The notes under the pieces: model-generated
The model's database searches: none
Seen by the model: the letters and a program-made list of their open reading frames with translations, nothing else
Told to the model about the DNA's origin: nothing
Part shown: positions 38,901 to 47,163 of the stretch, one piece after another
How the letters are laid out: the number at the start of each line of letters is the position of its first letter
Numbering within the stretch: position 1 is the first letter of the stretch
From: Verrucomicrobiaceae bacterium
GTDB lineage: Bacteria > Verrucomicrobiota > Verrucomicrobiia > Verrucomicrobiales > Verrucomicrobiaceae
Reading direction: 5' to 3'
Length of the DNA stretch: 64,000 bases
Assembly: GCA_016795365.1 (NCBI GenBank)
Contig: JAEUHN010000029.1
Coordinates: 186,001 to 250,000 of the forward strand
Position numbers and translations under genes: made by a program

Positions 38901-39219
38901 GCTCAGCATCGCAGTCCGTTCGCACGGAAACGTCCAGCGTTGATCGGATGCCGTGACGATGATGAGCAAACTCCACCGCCGTCTTCGTCGCTTTCGTGCA
39001 GACATTCGCCGAGTCGTCGCCGACCGGCTGCAAGGTCGCCGACCACAGCTCGCTCGTGTCCACGTCTCGCAGGTAGATGAAGAAGCCATGCGCATCTTCA
39101 ATCGCATCCCCCGGCCAGCGATTGAGCGCGATCCAGTCGAGACATGATTGGCCACTGCCAGCATCGGTGAGCAGCACCTTGTAACGTCCGTTGGAGAGTT
39201 CGTGAGGTTTCGCAGTCAT
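35974..39219 (-). CDS. GH94 glycoside phosphorylase-like protein
   Basis: A 1081-residue protein without signal peptide, so cytoplasmic. Two beta-sandwich regions occupy roughly the first 550 residues, the first with NGRYKVLLTDAGSG, the second with a PWINVIAND start and RDEVTREFWSPLPGP, as in the duplicated layout of NdvB-like and 1,2-beta-oligoglucan phosphorylases. The C-terminal (alpha/alpha)6 barrel has FGFRDQLQDAGNL and GTGDWNDGMNRVG with the expected catalytic Asp in the D757-W-N-D760 segment. GH94 enzymes split beta-glucans or cellobiose with phosphate to give sugar 1-phosphate. The start overlaps the stop of the upstream glycosidase gene by 4 bases, so the two are one operon. The exact linkage specificity is not visible. 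Confidence 0.85.
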   Translation of the reverse strand: MTAKPHELSNGRYKVLLTDAGSGQSCLDWIALNRWPGDAIEDAHGFFIYLRDVDTSELWSATLQPVGDDSANVCTKATKTAVEFAHHRHGIRSTLDVSVRTDCDAEQRRLVVRNETDRLRTIEVTSYIEVALAHPMGDLGHPAFSKLFVQTEFADGRHALVAKRRPRSAGESWPAMFHALIGPEVEACETDRVKFIGRGRSAARPAMRMENTVGNVLDPVFSLRTTLRLAPGEERTITFVCGAVADHAQIDAVLANLGVPPAEAPLLPITGEPSATVFEHGFNEDYNEYRMRIPWQGDQLALPPMPWINVIANDHFGCLISETGASCTWSRNSQANRLTPWSNDPVCDPHGEALYLRDEVTREFWSPLPGPCPARATYDVAHGFGYSRYEVEAHGLKHETTVFVAKDDPVKLVRVRITNASAEMRQLSLVSFHRLVMGTLSGAEIKTWRSGDALLAQRMQSSEFSDGVAFCLGAFEGAAITSRRAMTDRFSFLGERGTPRSPRAMRERGFDVDDAIGADLCFAWEWSFSLPPGETFGGCIVLGEGVGEAEVARLRERYSTMAAVDAELVAVTGFWKKSFGHVRVTTPVPEINAMLNGWLTYQALACRIWGRTAFYQSSGAFGFRDQLQDAGNLTLLWPGLTRAQILLHARHQFVEGDVLHWWHEAPIERGVRTRFADDLLWLPLVACSYVKSTDDDSLWSETQPFLAAPLLKPGEDENYLKPEVSEESGTIYEHCCRAIDRSLAVGVHGLPLMGTGDWNDGMNRVGREGRGESVWMGFFLYTVLGEFIPVAEQHEDHERLRRYTAHREQLRVALNEAGWDGEWYRRAYFDNGHPLGTKDASECRIDGLAQAWAVLSGAAPADRAVQAMASAERHLIRDADGLLRLLTPPFVSMEDDPGYIKGYVAGVRENGGQYTHASCWMVAAAAKLGWRDKAAKWLTMLSPMAHAKRDLDRYKVEPYVIAADVYGAEPHVGRGGWTWYTGSAGWAFRVAVESVLGLRIERGTTLILKPCVPDDWLEYRIDYTSQDDVVFHIHVRNPSGCAATVLSATLDGVAVEIVDGEARVPISHSASEHEVMVILGH

Positions 39220-42080
39220 GTGTGGAGAAGGAGGTGTGCTGAGGCAGAACGAATGACAACCTCGTTGCGTCGGAGTTCAGCTTGGCCTTGAAGAACTTCG
39301 AGGTGCTTCACCTTCAGCGGTGGACGCAAGACGAGGCCTCCAGACGCTGCCACATTGCCCGCGATGAGGCACTTCACGCTCGATGCGGAAGCGCGAACGA
39401 GCGAGAAGTCGAGCCGACCGAAGATCGTGGGCACATCGCTCAGACGAATGCCGTTTCCTTTCATCCACTCGGCATCGATGCCCGCCGCAAGCACGAGTTG
39501 CTGTCGCGTTTCGTCTTCAAAGACAAACAGACTGCGCACCGCGAGCACGAACTCCGCTGCGATCCAGGTGTGCGGCACATCACCGATGTGCGCTGGTGCG
39601 AGCGGATCGCGCCACGCAATCTCTGGCCATTGATTCCACGCGAGCGGTCGCCGGTCACTCATGCAGAAGCGCAGCAACTCCAGTGCTGCCTCGCGAAGAC
39701 CCAGTCGCACCAGCGCACCGATGATGCGAATTTCATACGGCGTGTAGTTCGTCCAAGGCAACTCACCCGTGCGCTTGCGCCGCCAGTCGATCAGATACTT
39801 GTCGAAAGTCCACTCGATAGCAGTGCGGTCGAGTTGTTCAGGCACATCAAGCAACGTGATGGCGTTGGCCGTTGCTGTCGGATCGAAGTCAGCCCACTCC
39901 ACGCTGCCGGGATTGTAGTCGAGTTGTTTCTTCGCTCGCGTTCCCTGAATAGCCCGGGCAAGCGATTCACGCACTCGCTCCATCAGCGTTTGCCACTTCG
40001 TCTTCTTACCTAAGCGATCCGCCAGCCACACAGCATCGCGCAGTCCTCGCCAGGTCCAGAAGCCATCCCAGAACGAATGCACTGGCTGCGCCAAGTAGCC
40101 TTCATGGCTGGCCGAGATCGGCATGAGGCCATTCGCTTCGAGCGATCGCTCAATGAAGTTCACAGCCTTCACCACACGAAGCCAATGTCGCTTCATGGGC
40201 ACCTCGTCGCCGGTGAAGCGAACATAGTCCGCGATGAGCGCGATGAACTGCCCGTGGCTGTCGTGCTCGACCAGCCAGTCCACACCATCGCGATCGACAC
40301 AGCACGGCACAAAGCCATCCGCGCGCTGATGCGGCGCATACCAGTCGATGAACTCGCGCACTTCGTCAGCACAGCCCATGCGCAGCAGTGCAGCGCTCAT
40401 GATCGTGCCATCGCGAATCCACGAGCGCGTGTAGCGGCGCGGACCCGGTTGCAAAGCGGGACCGCTGCGGGTGAGCAAGACGTGACCCATGGCCGTGTGC
40501 ATCGCACGCAGCACCTCGGCACCACCATTGGCACATGACCAGCGTTCGGGGCTGAGCTTGGCCTTCCAGTCAAACGGTCGAGCGCTCGTGGTCGAGGTGC
40601 CAAGATGGAACTCGCGACTCTCTCCAGCCTGAAGTTTCAACTCTATCGATAGCACGCCAGAGGCAAAGCCGACGTCGTCATCCACTTCGTCGCGGGATGG
40701 AAGCCGGCCTTCGATCAGTCGTTCAACCAGATTGCCTTCATCGAAAGTCATCGCGCCAAACGCTGCCTCTGCGGGCGCGTGAATCGAGAGCGATTCATTG
40801 ACGCGCACCACGCTGCCCACTCGGCTCAAGCGCTCGATTCGCGACACTCCGCCGACATTGCGAAAGTGCTGCCAGGGCGGTGTGACTTGGAACGGACGAA
40901 GCGCGACGAAGAGCTTCGCTGTCAGCTTTCGACGGCTGTGGTTGGTGAAGTGGTAGGTCACGCGAAGGCTGTGGTCACTGAGCCCTTGCCCCGCAATCTC
41001 CAACGACCACGAACGTGCATTCCACGTCACCTTTGGCTCAGGCTTCCATTCGTCTTCCAGCGCAAGATCAGTCGCCACATCGGCCCAGGTGAAACGCTTG
41101 CCGCTGACCTGCACGAAAGGCTCCAGCGAGCAGGAGCCCTCGGCGAGTTCTACCATGCCTTGCTCATTGATGAGCGCACAGTCTCGTCGATCGGGCGTGC
41201 CGAATGGCGTCCACAAACTCTGCTCTCGCAGCAACCATCGCGGATGCCAGCCGCGTGGCGTGTGTGCAGCGATGCTTGGCCAGAAGGATTCCGGCGAGCG
41301 TGAGAACTCGAAGGGCTGCACGCGCACCGCCTTTGCCACCGCATCACCGGAGGTGATGCGCAGCCAGCGAGTTCGCGTGTTGGGCAGCGAAACGAAACTA
41401 CGAGCACCACCAGCGCGCGTCGCCCGGTAGAGTCTTCGCCAGCGCTTGCCATCGAGCGAGCCATCAACTTGGAAGCCATCGAGCGGCGCTGCCTTCTTCC
41501 AGTCAATGATGAGACCACCAAGAGCGCGCACAGCTCCCGCATCCAGCGTGATCCAGTGAGGTGCTCGGCGCGAGCGAGTGAGTGCCGGCTTGGCGGTGAA
41601 GGATTGGTCTTCGAGGCACACATCGCTGATCCATGCTTTGCCAGCGCCGCCATCTTTCGCGACGATCGCGAACTCGATCGCGCCAAGCTTGCGAATCGTG
41701 CCACCGCCCGCAGGTCCCCACGCGAAGTGGAGATCACGACTGCTCACCACCATCTTGCTCCATCGTCCGGTGAACTTCAGATCGCGTCGCTCGTAGCGCC
41801 AGACGTTGGCTCCGGTATCATCGACGAGCTTGAGTTCCAGGTGGTTCACCGGACCGCGTCCGCACCAGCGGAAGCTGATCTCGAAGTCCTGCGGCATCCG
41901 TCGCTTGATCTCCCGCCGAGCGACCACAAAGCCGCCGCCTCCCATGAAGTCGAAGTCGAGATGCAATTGCTTCGACTGCACTTCCAGCGCCAGACGCGCC
42001 TCACCCGAGGCGATCGGCAGCCATGCCTTCGTCCGGGTGAAGAGGTTGAGATCCACGCTGCTCATGGCTTTCACGTTCAT
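39216..42080 (-). CDS. Discoidin-like plus six-hairpin glycosidase-like protein
   Basis: A 954-residue protein without signal peptide; ATG 42080 is used, with ATG 42065 as a close alternative. The N-terminal third is beta-rich: an elaborate carbohydrate-binding-like region (WLPIASGEARLALEV, DFEISFRWCGRGPVNHLELKL) and an F5/8 type C-like unit (GGLIIDWKKAAPLDGFQVDGSLDG then TRWLRIT). From about 545 the sequence looks like an (alpha/alpha)6 barrel glycosidase, with YTRSWIRDGTIMSAALLRMG, GFVPCCVDRDG and FWDGFWTWRGLRDAVWLA. No family number can be given safely. Its 4-base overlap with the GH94 gene suggests the two act together on an oligosaccharide in the cytoplasm. It diverges from the GntR regulator and shares its upstream region. 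Confidence 0.7.
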   Translation of the reverse strand: MNVKAMSSVDLNLFTRTKAWLPIASGEARLALEVQSKQLHLDFDFMGGGGFVVARREIKRRMPQDFEISFRWCGRGPVNHLELKLVDDTGANVWRYERRDLKFTGRWSKMVVSSRDLHFAWGPAGGGTIRKLGAIEFAIVAKDGGAGKAWISDVCLEDQSFTAKPALTRSRRAPHWITLDAGAVRALGGLIIDWKKAAPLDGFQVDGSLDGKRWRRLYRATRAGGARSFVSLPNTRTRWLRITSGDAVAKAVRVQPFEFSRSPESFWPSIAAHTPRGWHPRWLLREQSLWTPFGTPDRRDCALINEQGMVELAEGSCSLEPFVQVSGKRFTWADVATDLALEDEWKPEPKVTWNARSWSLEIAGQGLSDHSLRVTYHFTNHSRRKLTAKLFVALRPFQVTPPWQHFRNVGGVSRIERLSRVGSVVRVNESLSIHAPAEAAFGAMTFDEGNLVERLIEGRLPSRDEVDDDVGFASGVLSIELKLQAGESREFHLGTSTTSARPFDWKAKLSPERWSCANGGAEVLRAMHTAMGHVLLTRSGPALQPGPRRYTRSWIRDGTIMSAALLRMGCADEVREFIDWYAPHQRADGFVPCCVDRDGVDWLVEHDSHGQFIALIADYVRFTGDEVPMKRHWLRVVKAVNFIERSLEANGLMPISASHEGYLAQPVHSFWDGFWTWRGLRDAVWLADRLGKKTKWQTLMERVRESLARAIQGTRAKKQLDYNPGSVEWADFDPTATANAITLLDVPEQLDRTAIEWTFDKYLIDWRRKRTGELPWTNYTPYEIRIIGALVRLGLREAALELLRFCMSDRRPLAWNQWPEIAWRDPLAPAHIGDVPHTWIAAEFVLAVRSLFVFEDETRQQLVLAAGIDAEWMKGNGIRLSDVPTIFGRLDFSLVRASASSVKCLIAGNVAASGGLVLRPPLKVKHLEVLQGQAELRRNEVVIRSASAHLLLHT

Positions 42081-42202
42081 CTACGTCCCGCAGCGTCACA
42101 AGGTGGAAGGCTCCGCTGAAGTTGTCTCGGAACCTCTTGCGACAGCGTCCGGAAAGAACAGATGAAAGAAAACTTGGCAGCGTCGCGTCTTGTGCCACAC
42201 CT

Positions 42203-42214
42203 CTGGTATACCAG
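42203..42214. promoter_or_regulatory. Perfect palindrome, probable GntR operator
   Basis: CTGGTATACCAG is a perfect 12-base palindrome, 16 bases before the GntR start codon and inside the 150-base region shared with the divergent glycosidase gene. TGGTATACCA is the classic core for FadR-subfamily GntR regulators, and E. coli NanR uses GGTATA repeats. Autorepression, and possibly control of both directions, is inferred. Confidence 0.65.
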
Positions 42215-42230
42215 CAGAACACCAAAGACC

Positions 42231-43046
42231 ATGTCAGCTTCCATTTCCAATCTCCGCCAGCGCGCTTACGAGCACCTGCAGCGCAAACTGATCAGTGGCG
42301 AACTGCACGCCGGGTCACTCGTATCCGAGCAATCGCTGGCCGCAGAAATCGGCATGAGCCGCACGCCGGTGCGCGAGGCGATTCGCACGCTGGAGCAAGA
42401 GGGCGTGCTGGAGCAGGTGCCGCGCTATGGCACCCGCGTGCGCAAACTGGAGCGTCGCGACTTGATCGAACTCTACGAACTGCGCGAGGCCGTGGAGCCT
42501 TTCGCGGTGGCCAAGGCGGCAGCGAGTGCGTTGCCGGAGGACATCCTGAGTCTGCGCAGCCTGTGCGATGAGATCGGTAAGCTCGCGCGTGAGCTGACCA
42601 AATCAAAGCTGCCCTCGCTCGACGCCGCACAGATGCAGCGCCTTCTCAGCGCGGACCTCGGCTTCCACCTCATGCTGCTGCGCGCGGCAGGCAATCATCG
42701 CATGATGAAGATCGTGTCCGACTCGCGCCTGCTGACCGGCATCTTCGGCACACAACGACAGGCGCATACTCAAGCCGTTCTTGAGCAGACCCATCGTGAG
42801 CATCAGGCCATCCTCAATGCTGTCGAGAAAGGCGATGCCAAGGCAGCCAGTCGAGCGATGGCCGAGCACATCCGCGCCAGCCAGCAGCAAGCGCTCGCTG
42901 CCTATGATCAGGAGCGAGCCGCACACGATGCGCGCTCCATTCCTCTAGCGATGCCGCAGCAGCTGATGACCGAGATCAATCGCATCCAATCGCAGCGCTC
43001 GAAAGCAACCCGTTCCAAACCAAGAACCTCCAATCAGACATCATAA
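42231..43046 (+). CDS. GntR-family transcriptional regulator, FadR/FCD subfamily
   Basis: A 271-residue regulator. The N-terminal winged helix (about 5-72) has the GntR pattern: AYEHLQRKLISGELHAGSLVSE, then SEQSLAAEIGMSRTPVREAIRTLEQEGVL and a wing with RYGTRVR. The C-terminal FCD domain (about 85-225) contains LYELREAVEPFAV and the metal/ligand-binding His positions in FHLMLLRAAGNHRM and THREHQAILNAV. A C-terminal tail of about 25 residues is basic. Such proteins are usually repressors released by an acidic sugar or organic acid. The lyase gene starts directly after this stop codon (no gap). Its likely operator lies just upstream. ATG 42231 was chosen because it begins the winged-helix domain. 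Confidence 0.9.
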   Translation: MSASISNLRQRAYEHLQRKLISGELHAGSLVSEQSLAAEIGMSRTPVREAIRTLEQEGVLEQVPRYGTRVRKLERRDLIELYELREAVEPFAVAKAAASALPEDILSLRSLCDEIGKLARELTKSKLPSLDAAQMQRLLSADLGFHLMLLRAAGNHRMMKIVSDSRLLTGIFGTQRQAHTQAVLEQTHREHQAILNAVEKGDAKAASRAMAEHIRASQQQALAAYDQERAAHDARSIPLAMPQQLMTEINRIQSQRSKATRSKPRTSNQTS

Positions 43047-43961
43047 ATGACCTCCGGCATCATCCCTCCCCTCATCACTCCGCTCAAAGACCGCGACACG
43101 CTTGATCGCGATGGCCTGGAGCGCCTCATCGAACGTCTCGTCACTGGCGGCGTGCATGGCCTATTCATCATCGGCACCACGGGCGAAGGCCCGAGCCTGA
43201 GCTATCGTCTGCGGCGTGAGCTGATCACCGAGACCTGCAAGCTGGTGCGCAACCGGCTGCCGGTCTTCGTGGGCATCACGGACACGGCGTTTGTCGAGTC
43301 GGTGAACATTGCCAAGCACTCCGCCGATGCGGGTGCGACAGCACTGGTCGCGGCACCGCCTTACTACCTGCCAGAGGGACAGCCAGAACTGCTCGAATAC
43401 ATCCGCCACCTGCTGCCCGAACTGCCACTGCCGTTTTATCTCTACAACATGCCGTCGCTGACCAAGGTGAGCTTCGACATCGACACGGTCCGCGCCTTGC
43501 AGGACGAGCCGAAGATCCACGGCATCAAGGATAGCTCGGGCAACATGGTCTATTTCCATCGCCTGTGTCAGATGCTGAAGGAGCGGCCTGATTGGTCGGT
43601 GCTAATGGGTCCGGAGGAACTGCTGCTTGATGCTGTGCTCGCGGGTGGTCACGGTGGCGTGAATGGCGGTGCGAATGTGTTCCCACAGCTTTACGTCGCA
43701 CTCTACAATGCGGCTGCCGCAGGCAATGTGCAGCGTGCGCGACAGCTTCACGCGCTGGTGATGCATGTATCGTCCACGCTGTATCAAGTGGGCCGTCATT
43801 CGTCCGCGATCATCAAGGGCATCAAGTGCGCGCTGTCGCACCTCGGCGTGTGCGACGACTTCATGGCCGAGCCCTTCCATCGCTTCCGTGATCAGGAGCG
43901 CGCTCGCATCGCTGACGCGCTCGCCGTTCTCCAGGAAGAAATCACCACCGCCCTCGCGTAA
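43047..43961 (+). CDS. DHDPS/N-acetylneuraminate lyase family aldolase
   Basis: A 304-residue class I aldolase of the DapA/NanA superfamily, with the TIM-barrel landmarks GTTGEGPSLSYRLR (phosphate/carboxylate loop), Y133-N-M-P-S and the Schiff-base lysine K161 in GIKDSSG. The family cleaves or forms pyruvate-containing sugar acids: N-acetylneuraminate to ManNAc and pyruvate, or dihydrodipicolinate synthesis. Placement directly after a GntR regulator and before an MFS transporter and BNR sialidase-like gene argues for a catabolic lyase acting on sialic acid or a related keto-acid sugar rather than DapA. The rest of the sialic-acid route (ManNAc kinase or epimerase, GlcNAc-6-P deacetylase) is not in the window. 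Confidence 0.83.
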   Translation: MTSGIIPPLITPLKDRDTLDRDGLERLIERLVTGGVHGLFIIGTTGEGPSLSYRLRRELITETCKLVRNRLPVFVGITDTAFVESVNIAKHSADAGATALVAAPPYYLPEGQPELLEYIRHLLPELPLPFYLYNMPSLTKVSFDIDTVRALQDEPKIHGIKDSSGNMVYFHRLCQMLKERPDWSVLMGPEELLLDAVLAGGHGGVNGGANVFPQLYVALYNAAAAGNVQRARQLHALVMHVSSTLYQVGRHSSAIIKGIKCALSHLGVCDDFMAEPFHRFRDQERARIADALAVLQEEITTALA

Positions 43962-43979
43962 CTCCACACTCACTTGTTT

Positions 43980-45920
43980 ATGCTCGCTCGCACTTTGTTA
44001 CTGACTCTCCTCGCTCCGGCTGCCTTCGCCTTGGAGCCGCTCCCTTACAACAATCCCGGCCTCGCGGTTGATCTCGGGGTCGGCCTCTGGGCCTGGCCGG
44101 TGCCGTGTGATGCGGATGGCGATGGCGACTTTGATTTGATCGTTTCATGCCCCGACAAGCCGAGCAACGGCGTGTATCTCTTCGAGAACACAACGGGCGA
44201 CACGGCGAAGAACAAGATGCCCGTATTCAAGCCGGGCAAGTTCATCAGCAAGACGGTGCACTACGTGATGCCGAGCTATGTGGACGGCGGCATGCGCGTG
44301 CTGACGCCGGGGTTTGAATACAAGAACTTCACGAAGACGGGGCTTGATGAGAAGGTGAAGCTGCCGGTCGATGCGAAGTTTCACAAGCCGCAGGGCAAGC
44401 AGCCGAAGGGGCCGAAGATGCGGCACAACCAATGGCGCTATGCCGACTACGATGGTGATGGTGCTCTCGATCTGATCGTGGCCGTTGAGGACTGGAGCTA
44501 CTACGGCTGGGATGATGCGTGGAGTGCGGATGGCAAGTGGCAGAACGGTCCGCTGCATGGCTGGATCTACTTCATCAAGAACACGGGCAGCACCGCCGAG
44601 CCGAAGTATGACAAACCGAAGTTCATCGACGCAGGCGGCAAGCGTCTCGATGTCTTTGGCTGTCCGTCGCCGCAGTTCGAAGACTTCGATGGCGATGGCG
44701 ATCTCGATCTGCTGTGTGGTGAGTTCCTGGACAAGCTCACCTATTTCCAAAACACCGGCACACGCACCGCGCCTGTGTATGCCAAGGGCGTTCGTGTCAC
44801 TGATTCTGCAAGAAAACATCTCCGCATGGACTTGGAGATGATCGCGCCAGTTGCGTTCGATTGGGACAAGGACGGCGACAAGGATCTCATCTGTGGCGAT
44901 GAAGATGGGCGCGTGGCATTCATCGAGAACACGGGCAAGTTCGCTGCCGACAAGTCGCCCATCTTTGAGAAGCCAAAGTATTTCAAGCAAGAGGCCAGCA
45001 CGCTGAAGTGCGGTGCGCTTGCCACGCCTGTGGGCTTTGACTGGGACGGCGATGGCGACACCGACATCATCAGTGGCAACACGGCGGGCTACATCGAGTT
45101 CTTCGAGAATCTCAGCGGGCCGAAGGTCGCACAACCGAAGTGGGCAGCACCGCAGCGTCTCAAGGCCGATGGCAAAACCTTCCGCGTGCTGGCTGGCAAT
45201 CAGAGTATTCAAGGTCCTGCCGAAGCGAAGTGGGGCTACACGACGCTGAACATTGCGGACTGGGATGGTGATGGATTGCCCGACATCGTGCTGAACTCGA
45301 TCATCAGTCGCGTGCAGTGGCTCAAGAACATTGGCACCCGCAAGGAGCCGAAGCTCGCTGCGCCACAGCCGATCGAGGTCGAATGGAACGGCGAACAGCC
45401 GAAGCTCGCGTGGGGCTGGCTGAAGCCGGAGGGTAAAGGTTTGCTCACGCAGTGGCGCACGACCCCGGCGCTCTACGACTTCAATGGCGATGGTCTGCTC
45501 GATCTCGCGATGCTCGACACCGAAGGCTACCTCGCCTTCTTCGAGCGCGCCAAAGTCGATGGCAAACTCATCCTCAAGCATCCGCGCCGGGCTTTCGTCG
45601 ATGAAAGCGGCAAGCCCTTGCAGCTCAACGCTGGCACCGCCGGCAAGAGTGGTCGTCGCAAGCTCTGCGTCACGGATTGGGATGGTGACGGGAAGTTCGA
45701 CTTCTTGCTGAACTCCGCGAACGCTGACTTCCTCAAGCAGGTCGGTGTGAAGGATGGCAACTGGGTGATGAAGAACGCGGGCACGCTCGCCGACAAGAAT
45801 ATCGAAGGCCACGACGTGAGCCCGACGGTCGTCGATTTCGATGGCGATGCGGTGCCTGACTTCATCGGCGGCGCGGAGGATGGCCGTTTTTACTTCCTGA
45901 AGAACCCACGCTCGAAGTAA
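43980..45920 (+). CDS. Secreted FG-GAP/VCBS-repeat protein
   Basis: A 646-residue protein with a signal peptide (MLARTLLLTLLAPAAFA); ATG 43980 is preferred to a TTG six bases earlier. It is built from repeated units each holding a calcium-loop pattern such as DADGDGDFDLIV, DYDGDGALDLIV, DFDGDGDLDLL, DWDGDGDTDIIS and DWDGDGLPDIVL, alternating with FFENLSG/FQNTGTRTAP-like strands. This is a beta-propeller of FG-GAP/VCBS type, common in surface adhesion and carbohydrate-binding proteins of Planctomycetota and Verrucomicrobiota. No catalytic motif is visible. Placement between the lyase and the MFS transporter suggests that it binds the polysaccharide or glycoprotein whose sugars the operon uses. 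Confidence 0.85.
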   Translation: MLARTLLLTLLAPAAFALEPLPYNNPGLAVDLGVGLWAWPVPCDADGDGDFDLIVSCPDKPSNGVYLFENTTGDTAKNKMPVFKPGKFISKTVHYVMPSYVDGGMRVLTPGFEYKNFTKTGLDEKVKLPVDAKFHKPQGKQPKGPKMRHNQWRYADYDGDGALDLIVAVEDWSYYGWDDAWSADGKWQNGPLHGWIYFIKNTGSTAEPKYDKPKFIDAGGKRLDVFGCPSPQFEDFDGDGDLDLLCGEFLDKLTYFQNTGTRTAPVYAKGVRVTDSARKHLRMDLEMIAPVAFDWDKDGDKDLICGDEDGRVAFIENTGKFAADKSPIFEKPKYFKQEASTLKCGALATPVGFDWDGDGDTDIISGNTAGYIEFFENLSGPKVAQPKWAAPQRLKADGKTFRVLAGNQSIQGPAEAKWGYTTLNIADWDGDGLPDIVLNSIISRVQWLKNIGTRKEPKLAAPQPIEVEWNGEQPKLAWGWLKPEGKGLLTQWRTTPALYDFNGDGLLDLAMLDTEGYLAFFERAKVDGKLILKHPRRAFVDESGKPLQLNAGTAGKSGRRKLCVTDWDGDGKFDFLLNSANADFLKQVGVKDGNWVMKNAGTLADKNIEGHDVSPTVVDFDGDAVPDFIGGAEDGRFYFLKNPRSK

Positions 45921-45930
45921 GCTTTCTGCC

Positions 45931-47163
45931 ATGTCTTCCACCTATCCCATGCGCTACGCCTGGATCGTCGTCTGCCTGTTGTTCCCTGTCGCACTGCTGA
46001 ACTACCTCGACCGCCAGATGCTCGCCACGATGAAGGCATCCATGGTGAGCGACATCCCGAGCATCGCGAACAAGGCGGACTGGGGCTGGGTGCTGGGCTG
46101 GTTCAAGTGGACGTATGCGATCCTCAGTCCCTTCGGCGGCTACATCGCGGATCGTGTGAGCAAGAAACATGTCATCGGCGCGAGCTTGATCGCGTGGTCG
46201 GCAGTGACGTGGTGGACAGGCCACGTGACGACTTTCAACGAGCTCGTCATCGCTCGCGCCTGCATGGGCATCAGCGAGGCTTTTTACATTCCGTGCGCAC
46301 TAGCCTTGATCGCTGACTATCACGCGGGCAGCACTCGCTCGCTCGCGGTCGGCGTGCATCAGACAGGCATCTACATCGGGCAGATTCTCGGAGGTTTTGC
46401 AGGCTATGTCGCCGACTCTCCCGAGCACGGCTGGCGCTGGGCTTTCTCCACCTGCGGGATGATCGGCGTGATCTACGCACTGCCTTTGATCTCGATGCTG
46501 CGCAATCCTGTGCGCACGGAGCCACTGGCCGCGAGTGCAACGACGGAGAGCGCCTTCAAAGGATTGCTGGGCAACCGCAACTTCATCTTGCTCGTGCTTT
46601 ATTTCACGCTGCCTGCGATCGCGGGCTGGGTCGTGCGCGATTGGATGCCCGACATTCTCAAAGAGAAGTTCGGTCTAGGCCAAGGCAAGGCAGGCGTGAG
46701 CGCGATTCTGTATGTGCAGATCGCTTCGCTCGCCGGCGCGCTAATCGGTGGCACGCTCGCGGACCGGTGGATGAGCAAAACCACACGCGGTCGCATCCTC
46801 ACCAGCGCACTCGGCATGGCGATGTTCCTGCCCGCGCTCTTCAGCGTGGGCAACGCGGGATCACTCACCGTGGCGATCATGGGATTGATCGTGTTCGGCT
46901 TCGGCTGGGGCTTCTTTGATTGCAACAACATGCCCATCCTCTGCCAGATCGCGCGGCCCGAATGGCGCGCCACGGGCTACGGCCTCATGAACCTCGCGAG
47001 CATCAGTTGCGGCGGCTTCGGCGATGTCGCGTTCGGCGCGCTACGTGACCGTCATGTGCCGCTGAACGTCATCTTCGGCGCGTTCGCTGGCATCGCGCTG
47101 TTGTCGATCTTCATCGTCCTTTTGATCAAGCCGCAAGCCTCCACTGAAACCCGCCAGCCATGA
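45931..47163 (+). CDS. MFS transporter, sugar-acid permease-like
   Basis: A 410-residue inner-membrane protein with twelve predicted helices. The first helix ends LLNYLDRQML, and the conserved loop GGYIADRVSKKHV between helices 2 and 3 is the MFS signature; ARACMGISEAFYIP lies in helix 4-5. The pattern resembles the anion:cation symporter branch, which includes hexuronate, galactonate and sialic-acid (NanT) permeases. In this operon it most likely imports the acid sugar released by the adjacent BNR enzyme. It starts 10 bases after the FG-GAP gene and its stop overlaps the next start by 4 bases, showing translational coupling. Confidence 0.87.
   Translation: MSSTYPMRYAWIVVCLLFPVALLNYLDRQMLATMKASMVSDIPSIANKADWGWVLGWFKWTYAILSPFGGYIADRVSKKHVIGASLIAWSAVTWWTGHVTTFNELVIARACMGISEAFYIPCALALIADYHAGSTRSLAVGVHQTGIYIGQILGGFAGYVADSPEHGWRWAFSTCGMIGVIYALPLISMLRNPVRTEPLAASATTESAFKGLLGNRNFILLVLYFTLPAIAGWVVRDWMPDILKEKFGLGQGKAGVSAILYVQIASLAGALIGGTLADRWMSKTTRGRILTSALGMAMFLPALFSVGNAGSLTVAIMGLIVFGFGWGFFDCNNMPILCQIARPEWRATGYGLMNLASISCGGFGDVAFGALRDRHVPLNVIFGAFAGIALLSIFIVLLIKPQASTETRQP

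Noticed and set aside
43047-43961. The aldolase as DapA of lysine biosynthesis
   Set aside because: Context with a GntR regulator, MFS permease and BNR enzyme favours a catabolic lyase; family motifs alone do not separate the two.
44145-45941. A 598-codon open frame on the minus strand opposite the FG-GAP gene
   Set aside because: It mirrors the codon pattern of the real plus-strand gene, has no signal peptide or known domain, and the plus strand encodes clear calcium-loop repeats.
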